NCBI GenBank assembly: GCA_016869515.1
Contig: VGDZ01000012.1
Span: 1-59,498, forward strand
DNA length: 59,498 bases
From: Alphaproteobacteria bacterium
GTDB taxonomy: Bacteria > Pseudomonadota > Alphaproteobacteria > VGDZ01
Direction of reading: 5' to 3'
The notes beneath the pieces are model-generated. The model had not been told where the DNA came from. It worked only from the letters and a program-made list of their open reading frames with translations, and did no database searches. Positions 27,024-34,734 of the stretch are shown piece after piece (position 1 is the stretch's first letter; each line of letters opens with the position of its first letter). A program made the position numbers and the translations under genes.

Positions 27024-28814
27024 CTAGCCCAGCGTGTTGCGGGCGACGCGCTTGGGCCGGCGCTCGACTCCGCCGATCGCCGGGTCCTTGTTCTGCACCA
27101 GGGCATCGAGCGAAGGCGCATCGATCCCCAGCCGATCGCAGTAGACCCAATAGCTGGTGGCGACGCGCTGGACGAACAGCCGGGTCTCCCGCACCGGAAT
27201 CGACTCGAGGAACATCAGCGGATCCTCGGTGCCGATCTCGCGGCGCCAGTTCTTCACCCGGCCGGGACCGGCGTTGTAGGCCGCCAGCACGTTGAGCAGG
27301 TTGTCGCCGATCCGGTCCTCGGCGATCAGCCGCAGGATGTAGCGCTGGCCAAGCTCGATGTTGGTGTCGGGATCGTGCAGCTTCTGCTTGTTGGCGCCCT
27401 TGAGCGAGCGGTCGGCCGCCACCACGCTGGCGGTCGAAGGCATCAACTGCAACAGCCCGCGCGCGCCGGCGCGGCTTTGCGCCATGACATTGAAGCCGGA
27501 TTCGTGGCGCATCAGCGCGAACAGCAGCGCGCGATCGACCATGAAACCTTCTTCCGGTTCCCAATGCGGCACCGGATAGACCGAAGCCAGGTTGTAGGGG
27601 CTGTCGCTGGCAAAGAGCGTGCGGGCGAGGCGAAGCTGGACCGCGGCCAGGTTCAGCCTGCTGGCCAGCCCGATCAGCACCGGCGCCAGCGACTTGTCGC
27701 TAGCCGCCAGCTTGGCGATCTCCGCCTTGGCGGCGTCGACCCGATCGATCGCCGCCAGCGCCATGGCGCGGCGACCGGCCGGAATCGCTTCCAAGCGGGC
27801 GATGTCGGCGGCGCCGAGCGGCGGGTCGCGCCAATCGAAGGGCGAATCCAAAGCCAAGAAACGGATCGCCAATTGACCATAGAAGGTGCGCGGGTGAGCG
27901 GAGGCTTGCCCCATCAGACCGTCGACCTTTTCCGGCCGGCGGCTTTTCCAGGCCGCGCGCGCGCCCCAGAATCCGCCTGCCGCATTGTGCCAAGCGCCTG
28001 CCCTGGGACTACGGGCCAGGATCTCGAAATGGTTCAGCGCACCGGCATAGTCGCCAAGACGGAAAGCGGCCAGACCCGCCACCCAATCGAGCAAAGGCAC
28101 GTCTGCCCTGGTCTGGGCGATGCCATTCCGGGCCAGCGCCAGCGCTTTGGCGGGATCGCCGAACAGGAAGGCGCCATGGGCGATGCGGAAGCGAAGCTCG
28201 CTTGTCTCGTCGTTCCTAAGCCCAGCCGGGCGGTACAGGGCCTGTTCGGCCGCCGCTATCTTGCCGGCCCGAATCAGGCCTTCGATCTGCTTGGCATGGG
28301 CCTTTGCGCCCGGTGTGGCAGCACGGATCGATACCGGCGGTCGCTCGACCGCAATCGGATCGCCGTGCCCCGCCCCCATCAACTCGCTCCCGACCGGAGC
28401 GCGCGGCGCCTTGTCCTTGGGCGGTTTGCGGTTCAATGCCAGCTTGTAGATCTTGGCCGCGTCCGGTTGATCGGCATAGGCCGCAAGCCATTCCCGCAAT
28501 TCGGGCCAGCTGGCTTTGCTGGTGGGACCGAGATAGCGCATCGCCAGGACGTGGCCGACCAATAGCCGGTCATCCAATTGGCGCATCAGCGCGTCGGCCT
28601 TGGCCGGCTGTCCGGCCTCCTCGAATCCGAATATCTCCTTGTAAAGGCTTAGATCTTTTGGCCCGAGGATGGTCGGCAGCACCGCCGCCTCCCCGGATTG
28701 GCCGGGGGCAGGCAATGAGGCATAACTGCGGGTCTCGGCTTGCGCCTCGGGCCATGACCCGAGCGCGACAGCCAATCCCGTCACTAGCCAAAACCCAGCC
28801 TTGTTTGGCGTCAT
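27024..28814 (-). CDS. Soluble lytic murein transglycosylase (Slt70-like)
   Basis: This 596-residue periplasmic enzyme has an N-terminal signal (TPNKAGFWLVTGLAVALGSWPEAQA). A long alpha-helical superhelical region comes next, then a C-terminal goose-lysozyme-like SLT domain. The catalytic Glu is in RHESGFN, followed by SRAGARGLLQLMPSTA and YNAGPGRVKNWR. It cleaves peptidoglycan with 1,6-anhydro-MurNAc formation. The ATG at 28814 is chosen for the signal peptide. A tandem 20-bp repeat lies 120-175 bp upstream. Confidence 0.9.
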   Translation of the reverse strand: MTPNKAGFWLVTGLAVALGSWPEAQAETRSYASLPAPGQSGEAAVLPTILGPKDLSLYKEIFGFEEAGQPAKADALMRQLDDRLLVGHVLAMRYLGPTSKASWPELREWLAAYADQPDAAKIYKLALNRKPPKDKAPRAPVGSELMGAGHGDPIAVERPPVSIRAATPGAKAHAKQIEGLIRAGKIAAAEQALYRPAGLRNDETSELRFRIAHGAFLFGDPAKALALARNGIAQTRADVPLLDWVAGLAAFRLGDYAGALNHFEILARSPRAGAWHNAAGGFWGARAAWKSRRPEKVDGLMGQASAHPRTFYGQLAIRFLALDSPFDWRDPPLGAADIARLEAIPAGRRAMALAAIDRVDAAKAEIAKLAASDKSLAPVLIGLASRLNLAAVQLRLARTLFASDSPYNLASVYPVPHWEPEEGFMVDRALLFALMRHESGFNVMAQSRAGARGLLQLMPSTASVVAADRSLKGANKQKLHDPDTNIELGQRYILRLIAEDRIGDNLLNVLAAYNAGPGRVKNWRREIGTEDPLMFLESIPVRETRLFVQRVATSYWVYCDRLGIDAPSLDALVQNKDPAIGGVERRPKRVARNTLG

Positions 28815-28936
28815 CCGGCCCCCTGCGCTCGGATGACGGGGCGTTCGTGGATTACCACGCTCCCTCCATTCTGGAATGGGCCGGACCGTAGCGACCCGCC
28901 CCGACCAGAGCAACCGGAATCTACGCTGACGGGAGA

Positions 28937-28988
28937 CCTATACTACATATAGAGGGGCGTGTCAGCAGCCTATACAATAGATAGAGGG
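28937..28988 (-). repeat. Tandem 20-bp direct repeats upstream of the slt gene
   Basis: Two copies at 28937-28956 and 28969-28988 match at 17 of 20 positions on the minus strand. The shared parts are CCCTCTAT at one end and GTATAGG at the other. Their start-to-start distance is 32 bp, about three helical turns. The copy at 28937 also contains CTATA-N5-TATAG, an inverted repeat. The position between the uracil-DNA glycosylase stop and the slt start suggests a tandem operator or an AT-rich double promoter. Confidence 0.7.
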
Positions 28989-28990
28989 AC

Positions 28991-29773
28991 TCAGCCGATT
29001 TGCCGCAGCTTGTCCTGGATCGCCAGGAAGTCCCGCCAACTTTCCCGCTTCTGCGCCGGCTGGCGCAGGAGGTAAGCCGGATGGAAAGTCGGCATGGCTG
29101 GTATCGGCGGCCCCCCGTCCAAAGGCTGGAAATCGTACCAGCGCCCGCGCAGCCGGGTGATGCCCTCTTCCCGGCCAAGCAGGGTCCCGGCCGAGATCCC
29201 CCCCACCAGCACCAAGAGCCGGGGCCTGGCCAAGGCTATCAGCCGCAGAACAAAAGGCAGGCACTGCGCGATCTGGAGCTGGCTGGGCTTTTCGTTGCCG
29301 GGGGGGCGCCAATAAACCATGTTGGTGATGAACACCTTGGTCCGGTCGAGGCCGATCGCCGCCAGCATACGATCGAGCAACTGCCCCGAAACGCCGACGA
29401 AGGGTTTGCCGAGCCTGTCTTCGTCTGCCCCGGGGGCTTCGCCGATCATCATCACGCCGGCCATCGGATCGCCGTCGCCGAACACGGTATTGGTGGCCGT
29501 GCGCTTGAGAGTGCAGCCCTCGAATCCCCGGATGGCGGCTTCGAGGCTGGGGACATCCTGGGCGGCATCGGCCAGGGACTTGGCCGAGGCGCTTTCGCCG
29601 CCTGGGGCCTTGGGCGCGGCGGGACGGCGCGCGCTCGAGGCATTCTTGACCGTGGCCGGCGACGGCGTCGCCGCAACCGCAAAGCGATCGATCGGCGCAT
29701 CGACGATGGCTTCGTCGACGCCGAATTCCAGTTGCAGGCGCAGCGCGGTCAGCGGATCGGGCTCGACCCTCAT
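28991..29773 (-). CDS. Uracil-DNA glycosylase, family 4/5-like, without complete Fe-S ligands
   Basis: This 260-residue protein has a low-complexity N-terminal stretch (residues 30-65) and a UDG core from about residue 80. Motif A reads GEAPGADEDRLGKPFVG and motif B reads HPAYLL. Thermophilic family 4 enzymes hold a 4Fe-4S cluster with four cysteines. Here only two cysteines occur in the whole protein (GCTLK and AQCLPF), and the third position is Trp (MVYWRPP), so the cluster is unlikely. Its role is excision of uracil from DNA. It lies downstream of the second lytic transglycosylase, in the same direction. Confidence 0.8.
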   Translation of the reverse strand: MRVEPDPLTALRLQLEFGVDEAIVDAPIDRFAVAATPSPATVKNASSARRPAAPKAPGGESASAKSLADAAQDVPSLEAAIRGFEGCTLKRTATNTVFGDGDPMAGVMMIGEAPGADEDRLGKPFVGVSGQLLDRMLAAIGLDRTKVFITNMVYWRPPGNEKPSQLQIAQCLPFVLRLIALARPRLLVLVGGISAGTLLGREEGITRLRGRWYDFQPLDGGPPIPAMPTFHPAYLLRQPAQKRESWRDFLAIQDKLRQIG

Positions 29774-29800
29774 GCCCGAGGGTTAGCCGAGTCGACGGAT

Positions 29801-30727
29801 TCACTCAAGCGGATTGGCAGCGGGGAGGGCGCGTTGCGGCAGATCGAAAAAGCGGGGCTCGGCGCCGTGGAGCGGCCGGACCTGGCCGCGCGGCCCTTGG
29901 CCGCCGCCCGAATTCGAGAGATAGCGGGCGACGGCGACATTGCCCGGTTTGTAGCTGTAGGCCGCGGCGGAGCGCGGCTGCGAAGCGGGCGCGGCCGCAG
30001 GCGCTGGGGGCGGCGCGGCCTCGCCGTCATATTGAGCCAGGTGCATGTTGGAATCGGCATCGCGGCTCTTGAGGCCGCGCGCGACCAGACCGGCGGATAG
30101 CGCTTCGGCGCGCTTGACCCGGCTCCATTGCACGGCATCGCGCTGGCGTTCCTCGGCCAGGCGGAGCCGCTCTTCGCGCCATTCGCGGTCGACCTTGACC
30201 CGGTAGGGTCCGCCCTTTTCGGGCTTGGCCGAGTGATAGCGTTGAACCGCCGCCGGCCAGCCGCCGGTTTCGTCCTTGAGCTGGATGAGGAATCGGGCGG
30301 CATAGCTGGCATTGATCACCGGATCGAAGGCCTCTTCCAGGCTGTCGAAGGCGTCGCGGTGATACATCAGATTGACCTGCATGCAACCGACGTCGATCGA
30401 ACGCACGCCGCGCGCCTGCAAGGCGTCGACCGCTTCGATCGCCTCGGCCTTGGTGGCGAAAAAGCGGCCCTGGCCCTCGGCATTGATGGTCCAGGGCCAG
30501 GCAATTTTTGCCTGCCGCCCGCGATCGTAGCGGCCGGATTCGACCAGCGAGATGGCGTGCATCAGATCGGCCGGGATGCGATGGGCACGCTCGGCGCGCA
30601 TGATCGCGACCCGGCAATTGTCCTCGGCCAGGCCAGGCGCTGCCCAGCTTTGGCCGACAAAGCCCATCGCCACGAAAACCGCCAACGCGGCCCAAATCGT
30701 CCACGCGGCCTTTTCCAATCGGTCCAT
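29801..30727 (-). CDS. Lytic transglycosylase SLT-domain protein with disordered tail
   Basis: The 308-residue protein has an N-terminal hydrophobic signal or anchor (WTIWAALAVFVAMGFVGQSWA). An SLT-like domain of about residues 30-160 has the catalytic Glu in HAISLVESGRYD, then GCMQVNLMYH and RYHSAKP. A charged helix follows (residues 180-215), then a Pro/Ala/Ser/Gly-rich tail of about 90 residues with no fold visible. The ATG at 30727 gives the signal peptide. Confidence 0.8.
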   Translation of the reverse strand: MDRLEKAAWTIWAALAVFVAMGFVGQSWAAPGLAEDNCRVAIMRAERAHRIPADLMHAISLVESGRYDRGRQAKIAWPWTINAEGQGRFFATKAEAIEAVDALQARGVRSIDVGCMQVNLMYHRDAFDSLEEAFDPVINASYAARFLIQLKDETGGWPAAVQRYHSAKPEKGGPYRVKVDREWREERLRLAEERQRDAVQWSRVKRAEALSAGLVARGLKSRDADSNMHLAQYDGEAAPPPAPAAAPASQPRSAAAYSYKPGNVAVARYLSNSGGGQGPRGQVRPLHGAEPRFFDLPQRALPAANPLE

Positions 30728-30830
30728 CGTCGTACTCCCCTGCCTTTCTGGCAGGCCGGGCTCAGCAAGCCGCGTGCCAGGGCGGCCACGCATTCAGACT
30801 GATCAGGGGTGGAAACGTGTCATCCATTTT

Positions 30831-30856
30831 TGCAGTGCAACATTGCTTGCACTGCA
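30831..30856. promoter_or_regulatory. Perfect 10-bp dyad overlapping the -35 of the small RNA promoter
   Basis: TGCAGTGCAA (30831-30840) and TTGCACTGCA (30847-30856) are perfect inverted repeats separated by 6 nt. The right arm contains the predicted -35 box TTGCAC of the downstream small RNA, so a bound repressor would block the promoter. TGC/GCA-rich dyads of this kind resemble sites described for PhaR, the polyhydroxyalkanoate regulator; that link is inference. Confidence 0.6.
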
Positions 30857-30875
30857 GCATTCAAGCGAGCATATT
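30847..30875 (+). promoter_or_regulatory. Predicted sigma-70 promoter of the alpha8 small RNA
   Basis: TTGCAC (30847-30852) and CATATT (30870-30875) are separated by 17 bp. A start site near 30881 would put the 5' end at the first small hairpin. Confidence 0.5.
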
Positions 30876-30877
30876 CA

Positions 30878-30942
30878 AGACGCCCTTTTTGGGCATTTCC
30901 TCCCTTGACTTGGGCCACGCTTCGGCGTGGCCCCTTTTTTTG
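30878..30942 (+). ncRNA. Alpha8-type small RNA (MmgR / Rfam suhB family)
   Basis: A short hairpin GCCC-TTTTT-GGGC (30882-30894) is followed by the single-stranded decamer TTTCCTCCCT (30896-30905). A strong intrinsic terminator comes last: GGGCCACGC-TTCG-GCGTGGCCC (30912-30933), then C and seven T residues (30935-30941). Two hairpins flanking an unpaired UUUCCUCCCU is the hallmark I recall for alphaproteobacterial alpha8 RNAs, including MmgR of Sinorhizobium, which is linked to polyhydroxybutyrate granules. No plus-strand protein gene lies upstream, so the terminator belongs to an RNA gene. The 5' end is a prediction; known members are nearer 77 nt. The CCUCC stretch could pair with ribosome-binding sites of target mRNAs. 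Confidence 0.82.
30912..30941 (+). terminator. Intrinsic terminator of the small RNA
   Basis: A perfect 9-bp GC-rich stem with a TTCG tetraloop is followed by a seven-T tract. It points rightward, away from the leftward protein genes on both sides. Confidence 0.92.
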
Positions 30943-30955
30943 TTGCAGCGCGGAA

Positions 30956-31846
30956 TTATTCGGCAGCTTGTGGCAGGCACGGACGCAAATCCGCCCAAGG
31001 AAAGGCCGCCAATTCTGTCAGCACCGCTGTCAGATCTGCGATCAAAGTGGCGAAGCCAGGGCCGCGTTCGAAGCGCGCCTCGTCCATGTAAAGCCGGCGA
31101 TTGAATTCGATCTGGAGCGCATGGAGGCCTTCACTTGGCCGGCCGTAATGGGATGCTATGAACCCGCCGGCATAGGGTCGATTGGCGCGCACGCCATAAC
31201 CGCGTCGCTTGAACGCGGCCGCCAGCGCCTCGACCAAGGCCGGCGACGCGCTAGTCCCGTGCCGATCGCCCAATACGACATCGGCCCGCATCTGGCCGCG
31301 ATCGGGTTCGCCCGGCCCGGCCGTCGAGGGCATGGAATGGCAATCCAACACCGCGGCCGCGCCATGGCGCGCGCGCATCGCCGCGACGATCTCTCCCAAG
31401 CGGCGATGAAACGGCCGGTGGTAAAGCGCGAGCCGGCGTTCGATCGCGGCTGTGCTCAGCCTGCGGCCATAGATTTCGATTCCGCCCATCAACCGCGGCA
31501 CCACGCCCTGGCCCAAGGCCGCGCGCGGTCCGATCTCGATGATCGCGTCATCGTCTCCGCCCAGCAGCGGATCCGATTCGTCCTCGCCGCGATTGACGTC
31601 GACCGCGGCCCGCGCCACCTGTTGGATCAGGGCGCCAAGCCCGCAGGCGCGCGCCGCCGGCTCGACCAGCAGATCGACCAGCGGGTCTTCGAGTCCGCGC
31701 AGGATCGCGCGTTCGAGCCGCGCCTCGGTCAAAAGCGCGCGCGGATAATGCCGCCCGGCATGCGGCACGCTGAGGACCGCGGGGATCGAATCCCCGGCCG
31801 GGGCCAGCACGCGGCAAGGCCAAGCCAATTCCTCCAGCGACGACAT
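30956..31846 (-). CDS. N-formylglutamate amidohydrolase family protein
   Basis: This 296-residue HutG-type zinc hydrolase has SVPHAGRHYP near residue 30, DVNRGEDE, the metal region VLDCHSMPS with GDRHG, and HALQIEFNRRLYMDE. Family members hydrolyse N-formyl-L-glutamate to formate and glutamate, or related N-acyl amino acids. The gene is not in a hut operon here. The ATG at 31846 is chosen over one five codons earlier. It ends 14 nt beyond the small RNA terminator on the opposite strand. Confidence 0.85.
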   Translation of the reverse strand: MSSLEELAWPCRVLAPAGDSIPAVLSVPHAGRHYPRALLTEARLERAILRGLEDPLVDLLVEPAARACGLGALIQQVARAAVDVNRGEDESDPLLGGDDDAIIEIGPRAALGQGVVPRLMGGIEIYGRRLSTAAIERRLALYHRPFHRRLGEIVAAMRARHGAAAVLDCHSMPSTAGPGEPDRGQMRADVVLGDRHGTSASPALVEALAAAFKRRGYGVRANRPYAGGFIASHYGRPSEGLHALQIEFNRRLYMDEARFERGPGFATLIADLTAVLTELAAFPWADLRPCLPQAAE

Positions 31847-31873
31847 GAGCCAAGCTAACACGACGCGCCGCGC

Positions 31874-31903
31874 TTGAAAGCGCGCGGCGGCTCGGCCTAT
31901 AAA
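31874..31903 (+). promoter_or_regulatory. Predicted promoter of tRNA-Val
   Basis: TTGAAA (31874-31879) and TATAAA (31898-31903) are separated by 18 bp. The start would fall about 15 nt before the mature tRNA. Confidence 0.6.
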
Positions 31904-31924
31904 GCGGCCTTCCGGCTTGGCACC

Positions 31925-31999
31925 GGGCGCGTAGCTCAGCGGTAGAGCACTACCTTGACATGGTAGGGGTCACAGGTTCGATCCCTGTCGCGCCCACCA
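31925..31999 (+). tRNA. tRNA-Val (GAC)
   Basis: The acceptor arms GGGCGCG (31925-31931) and CGCGCCC (31989-31995) pair over 7 bp and are followed by A and an encoded CCA (31997-31999). The D-loop TAGCTCAGCGGTAGAGCA and the T-arm GGTTCGATCC are canonical. The anticodon stem CTACC/GGTAG holds loop TTGACAT, giving anticodon GAC for valine. Confidence 0.97.
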
Positions 32000-32091
32000 T
32001 TCCGCCCGCGTCGGCGGCGTGGAATCGGCGCTATGCCGGGCTGGTTTTCGCTGGCCTTGGGCTCAGGGCTCGGCCAATATCCGGACCCGCA

Positions 32092-32898
32092 ATGTTGAGC
32101 ATCAAGGCACTGACCAAGATCTACGGCCAAGTCGCGGCGGTCGACAGCGTCAGCTTCGACGTGCCGGCCGGTCAGATGGTCGGCATCATCGGCCGTTCCG
32201 GCGCCGGCAAGTCGACCTTGTTGCGCATGATCAATCGGCTGACCGACGCCAGTTCGGGTCAGGTGTTTTTCCGCGAAGGCGAAGAGACGGTCGACGTCGG
32301 CCGCCTCGCCGGCCGCAAGCTCTTGGAATGGCGCGGGCGCTGCGCCATGGTGTTCCAGCAGTTCAACCTGGTGCCGCGCCTGCCGGTGCTGACCAACGTC
32401 ATGGTCGGACGGCTGGGCCAGCGCGCCACGCTGCCGACCCTGTTCGGCCTGTTCGGCGAGGAGGATCGGGCGCTGGCGATCCGCGCGCTCGATCGGCTCG
32501 ACTTGGTCAGCCACGCGCTCTACCGCGCCGACGCGTTGTCGGGCGGCCAGCAGCAGCGCGTCGCCATCGCGCGCGCGTTGGTGCAAGAGCCGCGCATCCT
32601 GCTGGCCGACGAGCCGATCGCCTCGCTCGACTTGCGCAACGCCACCATCGTCATGGACGCGCTTCGGCGCATCAATCGCGAGGACGGCATCACCGTCATC
32701 TCGAACCTGCATTTGCTGCAGACCGCGCGCGACTATTGCGATCGCATCATCGCCATGCGCAAGGGCGCGGTGGTGTTCGACGGCAAGCCGGCCGAGCTGA
32801 CCGATGCGCTGTCGCGCGAGATCTACGCCGTCGGCGCCGGCAGCGAAGAAGAAGTGGCGATGGCCTTCGGCGCCACCTCGGCCATGCCCAGCCACTGA
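32092..32898 (+). CDS. phnC: Phosphonate-type ABC transporter ATP-binding protein (PhnC)
   Basis: This 268-residue ATPase has Walker [10 protein letters not shown], the Q-loop [11 protein letters not shown], the signature [15 protein letters not shown] and Walker [12 protein letters not shown]. The PhnC-specific insert between Walker A and the signature is present. The usual switch His block reads [13 protein letters not shown], as in phosphonate importers. The ATG at 32092 is the first good start after tRNA-Val. There is no clear terminator between the tRNA and this gene, so read-through transcription is possible. Confidence 0.88.
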   Translation: MLSIKALTKIYGQVAAVDSVSFDVPAGQMVGIIGRSGAGKSTLLRMINRLTDASSGQVFFREGEETVDVGRLAGRKLLEWRGRCAMVFQQFNLVPRLPVLTNVMVGRLGQRATLPTLFGLFGEEDRALAIRALDRLDLVSHALYRADALSGGQQQRVAIARALVQEPRILLADEPIASLDLRNATIVMDALRRINREDGITVISNLHLLQTARDYCDRIIAMRKGAVVFDGKPAELTDALSREIYAVGAGSEEEVAMAFGATSAMPSH

Positions 32899-32930
32899 CC
32901 ATGACCGTCACAGAGGGAGAAATCGGGACC

Positions 32931-33854
32931 ATGCAGCGCTTTGCCATTGCGGCCCTGGCCGCCGGTTTGACGTTGGCGGCAGGCTCGGCCGCGGCCGACG
33001 AATTCATCGGCGGCTGGCAGAAGCGGTTTGCCACCGTCAAATACGGCGTGATCCCGGTCGAGACCCAGAGCCAGACCACCAAGTCGATGGACGCCTTCCT
33101 GGCCCATGCCCAGAAGGAGACCGGAGCCAAGTGGGAGCTCTATACCGCCACCGACTATTCGGGGGTGATGAACGCGCTGATCGCCGGCCAGATCCATCTC
33201 GCCTGGTTGAGCGGCTTCTCCTATTGCCAGACCCATATGGACAGCAAAGGCGGGGTCGAGCCGCTGGTCGCGGCGCAGGAGCCCGACGGCTCGATGGGCT
33301 ACAACGCCGTCATCGTCGTCAAGACCGAAAGCCCCTATCGGAGTTACGAGGACCTCAAGGGCAAGATCGTCGCCCGCACCGACCCTCTGTCGGGCTCGGG
33401 CTATCTGATCCCGACCGCGGCCTTCCGTCAGATGGGCAAGCCGGTCGACGAGTATTTCAAGAGCCCGCTCTCGGGCGGCCATCCCCAGGCGGTGTTGGGC
33501 GTGCTGCGCGGCACCTATGACGGCGCTTTCACCTGGACCAGCAAGGACGACAACATCGGCAATCTGCGGCAGATGATGAACAAGGGCCTGCTCAAGCGCG
33601 AGCAGATCCGCATCGTCTGGACCTCGCCGCAGCTGCCCTCGCCGCCGGTGGTGATCCGCAAGGACCTGCCGCTGGAGATGCGGGTCGACCTCGAGAAGCT
33701 GTTCGTCCGCCTCAAGGACCACGACATGGCGCTGGCCGAATCGGTGGCCCAGGGCAAGACCAACGGTATGGTGCGGGTCTTCCACGAGGACTATCGCCTG
33801 ATTTGCCAGGCGGCGGAACTCGAGCGCGAGGCGCGCAAACAGCGCCGGAACTGA
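32931..33854 (+). CDS. phnD: Phosphonate/phosphite-type substrate-binding protein (PhnD)
   Basis: This 307-residue periplasmic protein has a Sec signal (MQRFAIAALAAGLTLAAGSAAA). The mature PhnD fold has KYGVIPVETQSQT, DYSGVMNALIAGQIHLAWLSGF and DPLSGSGYLIPTAAF, the helix that caps the phosphonyl group. The ATG at 32931 follows AGGGAGAA. An ATG 30 nt earlier would add ten polar residues before the signal and is less likely. Confidence 0.88.
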   Translation: MQRFAIAALAAGLTLAAGSAAADEFIGGWQKRFATVKYGVIPVETQSQTTKSMDAFLAHAQKETGAKWELYTATDYSGVMNALIAGQIHLAWLSGFSYCQTHMDSKGGVEPLVAAQEPDGSMGYNAVIVVKTESPYRSYEDLKGKIVARTDPLSGSGYLIPTAAFRQMGKPVDEYFKSPLSGGHPQAVLGVLRGTYDGAFTWTSKDDNIGNLRQMMNKGLLKREQIRIVWTSPQLPSPPVVIRKDLPLEMRVDLEKLFVRLKDHDMALAESVAQGKTNGMVRVFHEDYRLICQAAELEREARKQRRN

Positions 33855-33864
33855 CCAGAGTTTC

Positions 33865-34734
33865 ATGACGGCAAGCGAAGCCGCCGCTCGGTTCGAGCGG
33901 CAGTACGCCGATCATCGCCGCGCCAGGATCGCGGCGTCGACCCTGTTCTGGGTCGCGTTCGCGATCTGCTTCGCGGTCTCGGTGGTGGTGTCCAAGTTCG
34001 ACGTCGTCGCGCTGCTGCAAGGCCTGCCGCGCACCGGCGATTTCATCGTCAAGATGGTGCCGCCGATCGGCTGGTCGAGCTTCGGCGCCGACATCGCCGA
34101 GTGGTATTGGGGCATCGGCAAGTGGCTGACCAGCCTGCTCAACACTCTGCTGATGGCCTATCTCGCCACGGTGCTGGGCACCGCCATCGGCGGCGCGCTG
34201 TCCTTCCTCGCCGCGCGCAACCTGGTCAAGAGCTACGCCGTCTATTGGACGACGCGGCGGGTGCTGGAGATCGCGCGCACCGTGCCCGACATCGTCTGGG
34301 CGCTGCTGTTCGTGCTGGCCTTCGGCATCGGTCCCCTGCCGGGCGTGCTGGCGATCACCGTCCACACCCTGGGCGCCCAGGGCAAGCTGTTCGCCGAGGT
34401 CAACGAGAACGTCAGCATGCTGCCGATCGAGGGTGTGCGCGCCTCGGGCGGCAATTGGCTGCAGGAAATGCGCTTCGGCGTGCTGCCGCAGGCGCTGCCC
34501 AACTACATGTCCTACACCTTCTGGCGGATCGAGCTGAACGTGCGCTCGGCCACCATCGTCGGCTTCGTCGGCGCCGGCGGCATCGGCCATGACCTGTTCA
34601 CGTCGATCCAACTGCTCTACTTCGCCGATGCCGGCGCCATCCTGCTGATCGTGGTCGCCACCATCATGGCGATCGACATGCTGAGCGAGCGCTATCGCCA
34701 CCGCCTGATCGGCAAGGAGCATCTGTCGCAATGA
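33865..34734 (+). CDS. phnE: Phosphonate-type ABC transporter permease PhnE (first copy)
   Basis: This 289-residue inner-membrane permease has about six membrane segments and the PhnE coupling loop EGVRASGGNWLQEMRFGVLPQALP. The motif ARTVPDIVWALLFVLAFGIGPLPGVLAI is typical. It starts 10 nt after phnD and overlaps the second phnE by 4 nt. Confidence 0.9.
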   Translation: MTASEAAARFERQYADHRRARIAASTLFWVAFAICFAVSVVVSKFDVVALLQGLPRTGDFIVKMVPPIGWSSFGADIAEWYWGIGKWLTSLLNTLLMAYLATVLGTAIGGALSFLAARNLVKSYAVYWTTRRVLEIARTVPDIVWALLFVLAFGIGPLPGVLAITVHTLGAQGKLFAEVNENVSMLPIEGVRASGGNWLQEMRFGVLPQALPNYMSYTFWRIELNVRSATIVGFVGAGGIGHDLFTSIQLLYFADAGAILLIVVATIMAIDMLSERYRHRLIGKEHLSQ

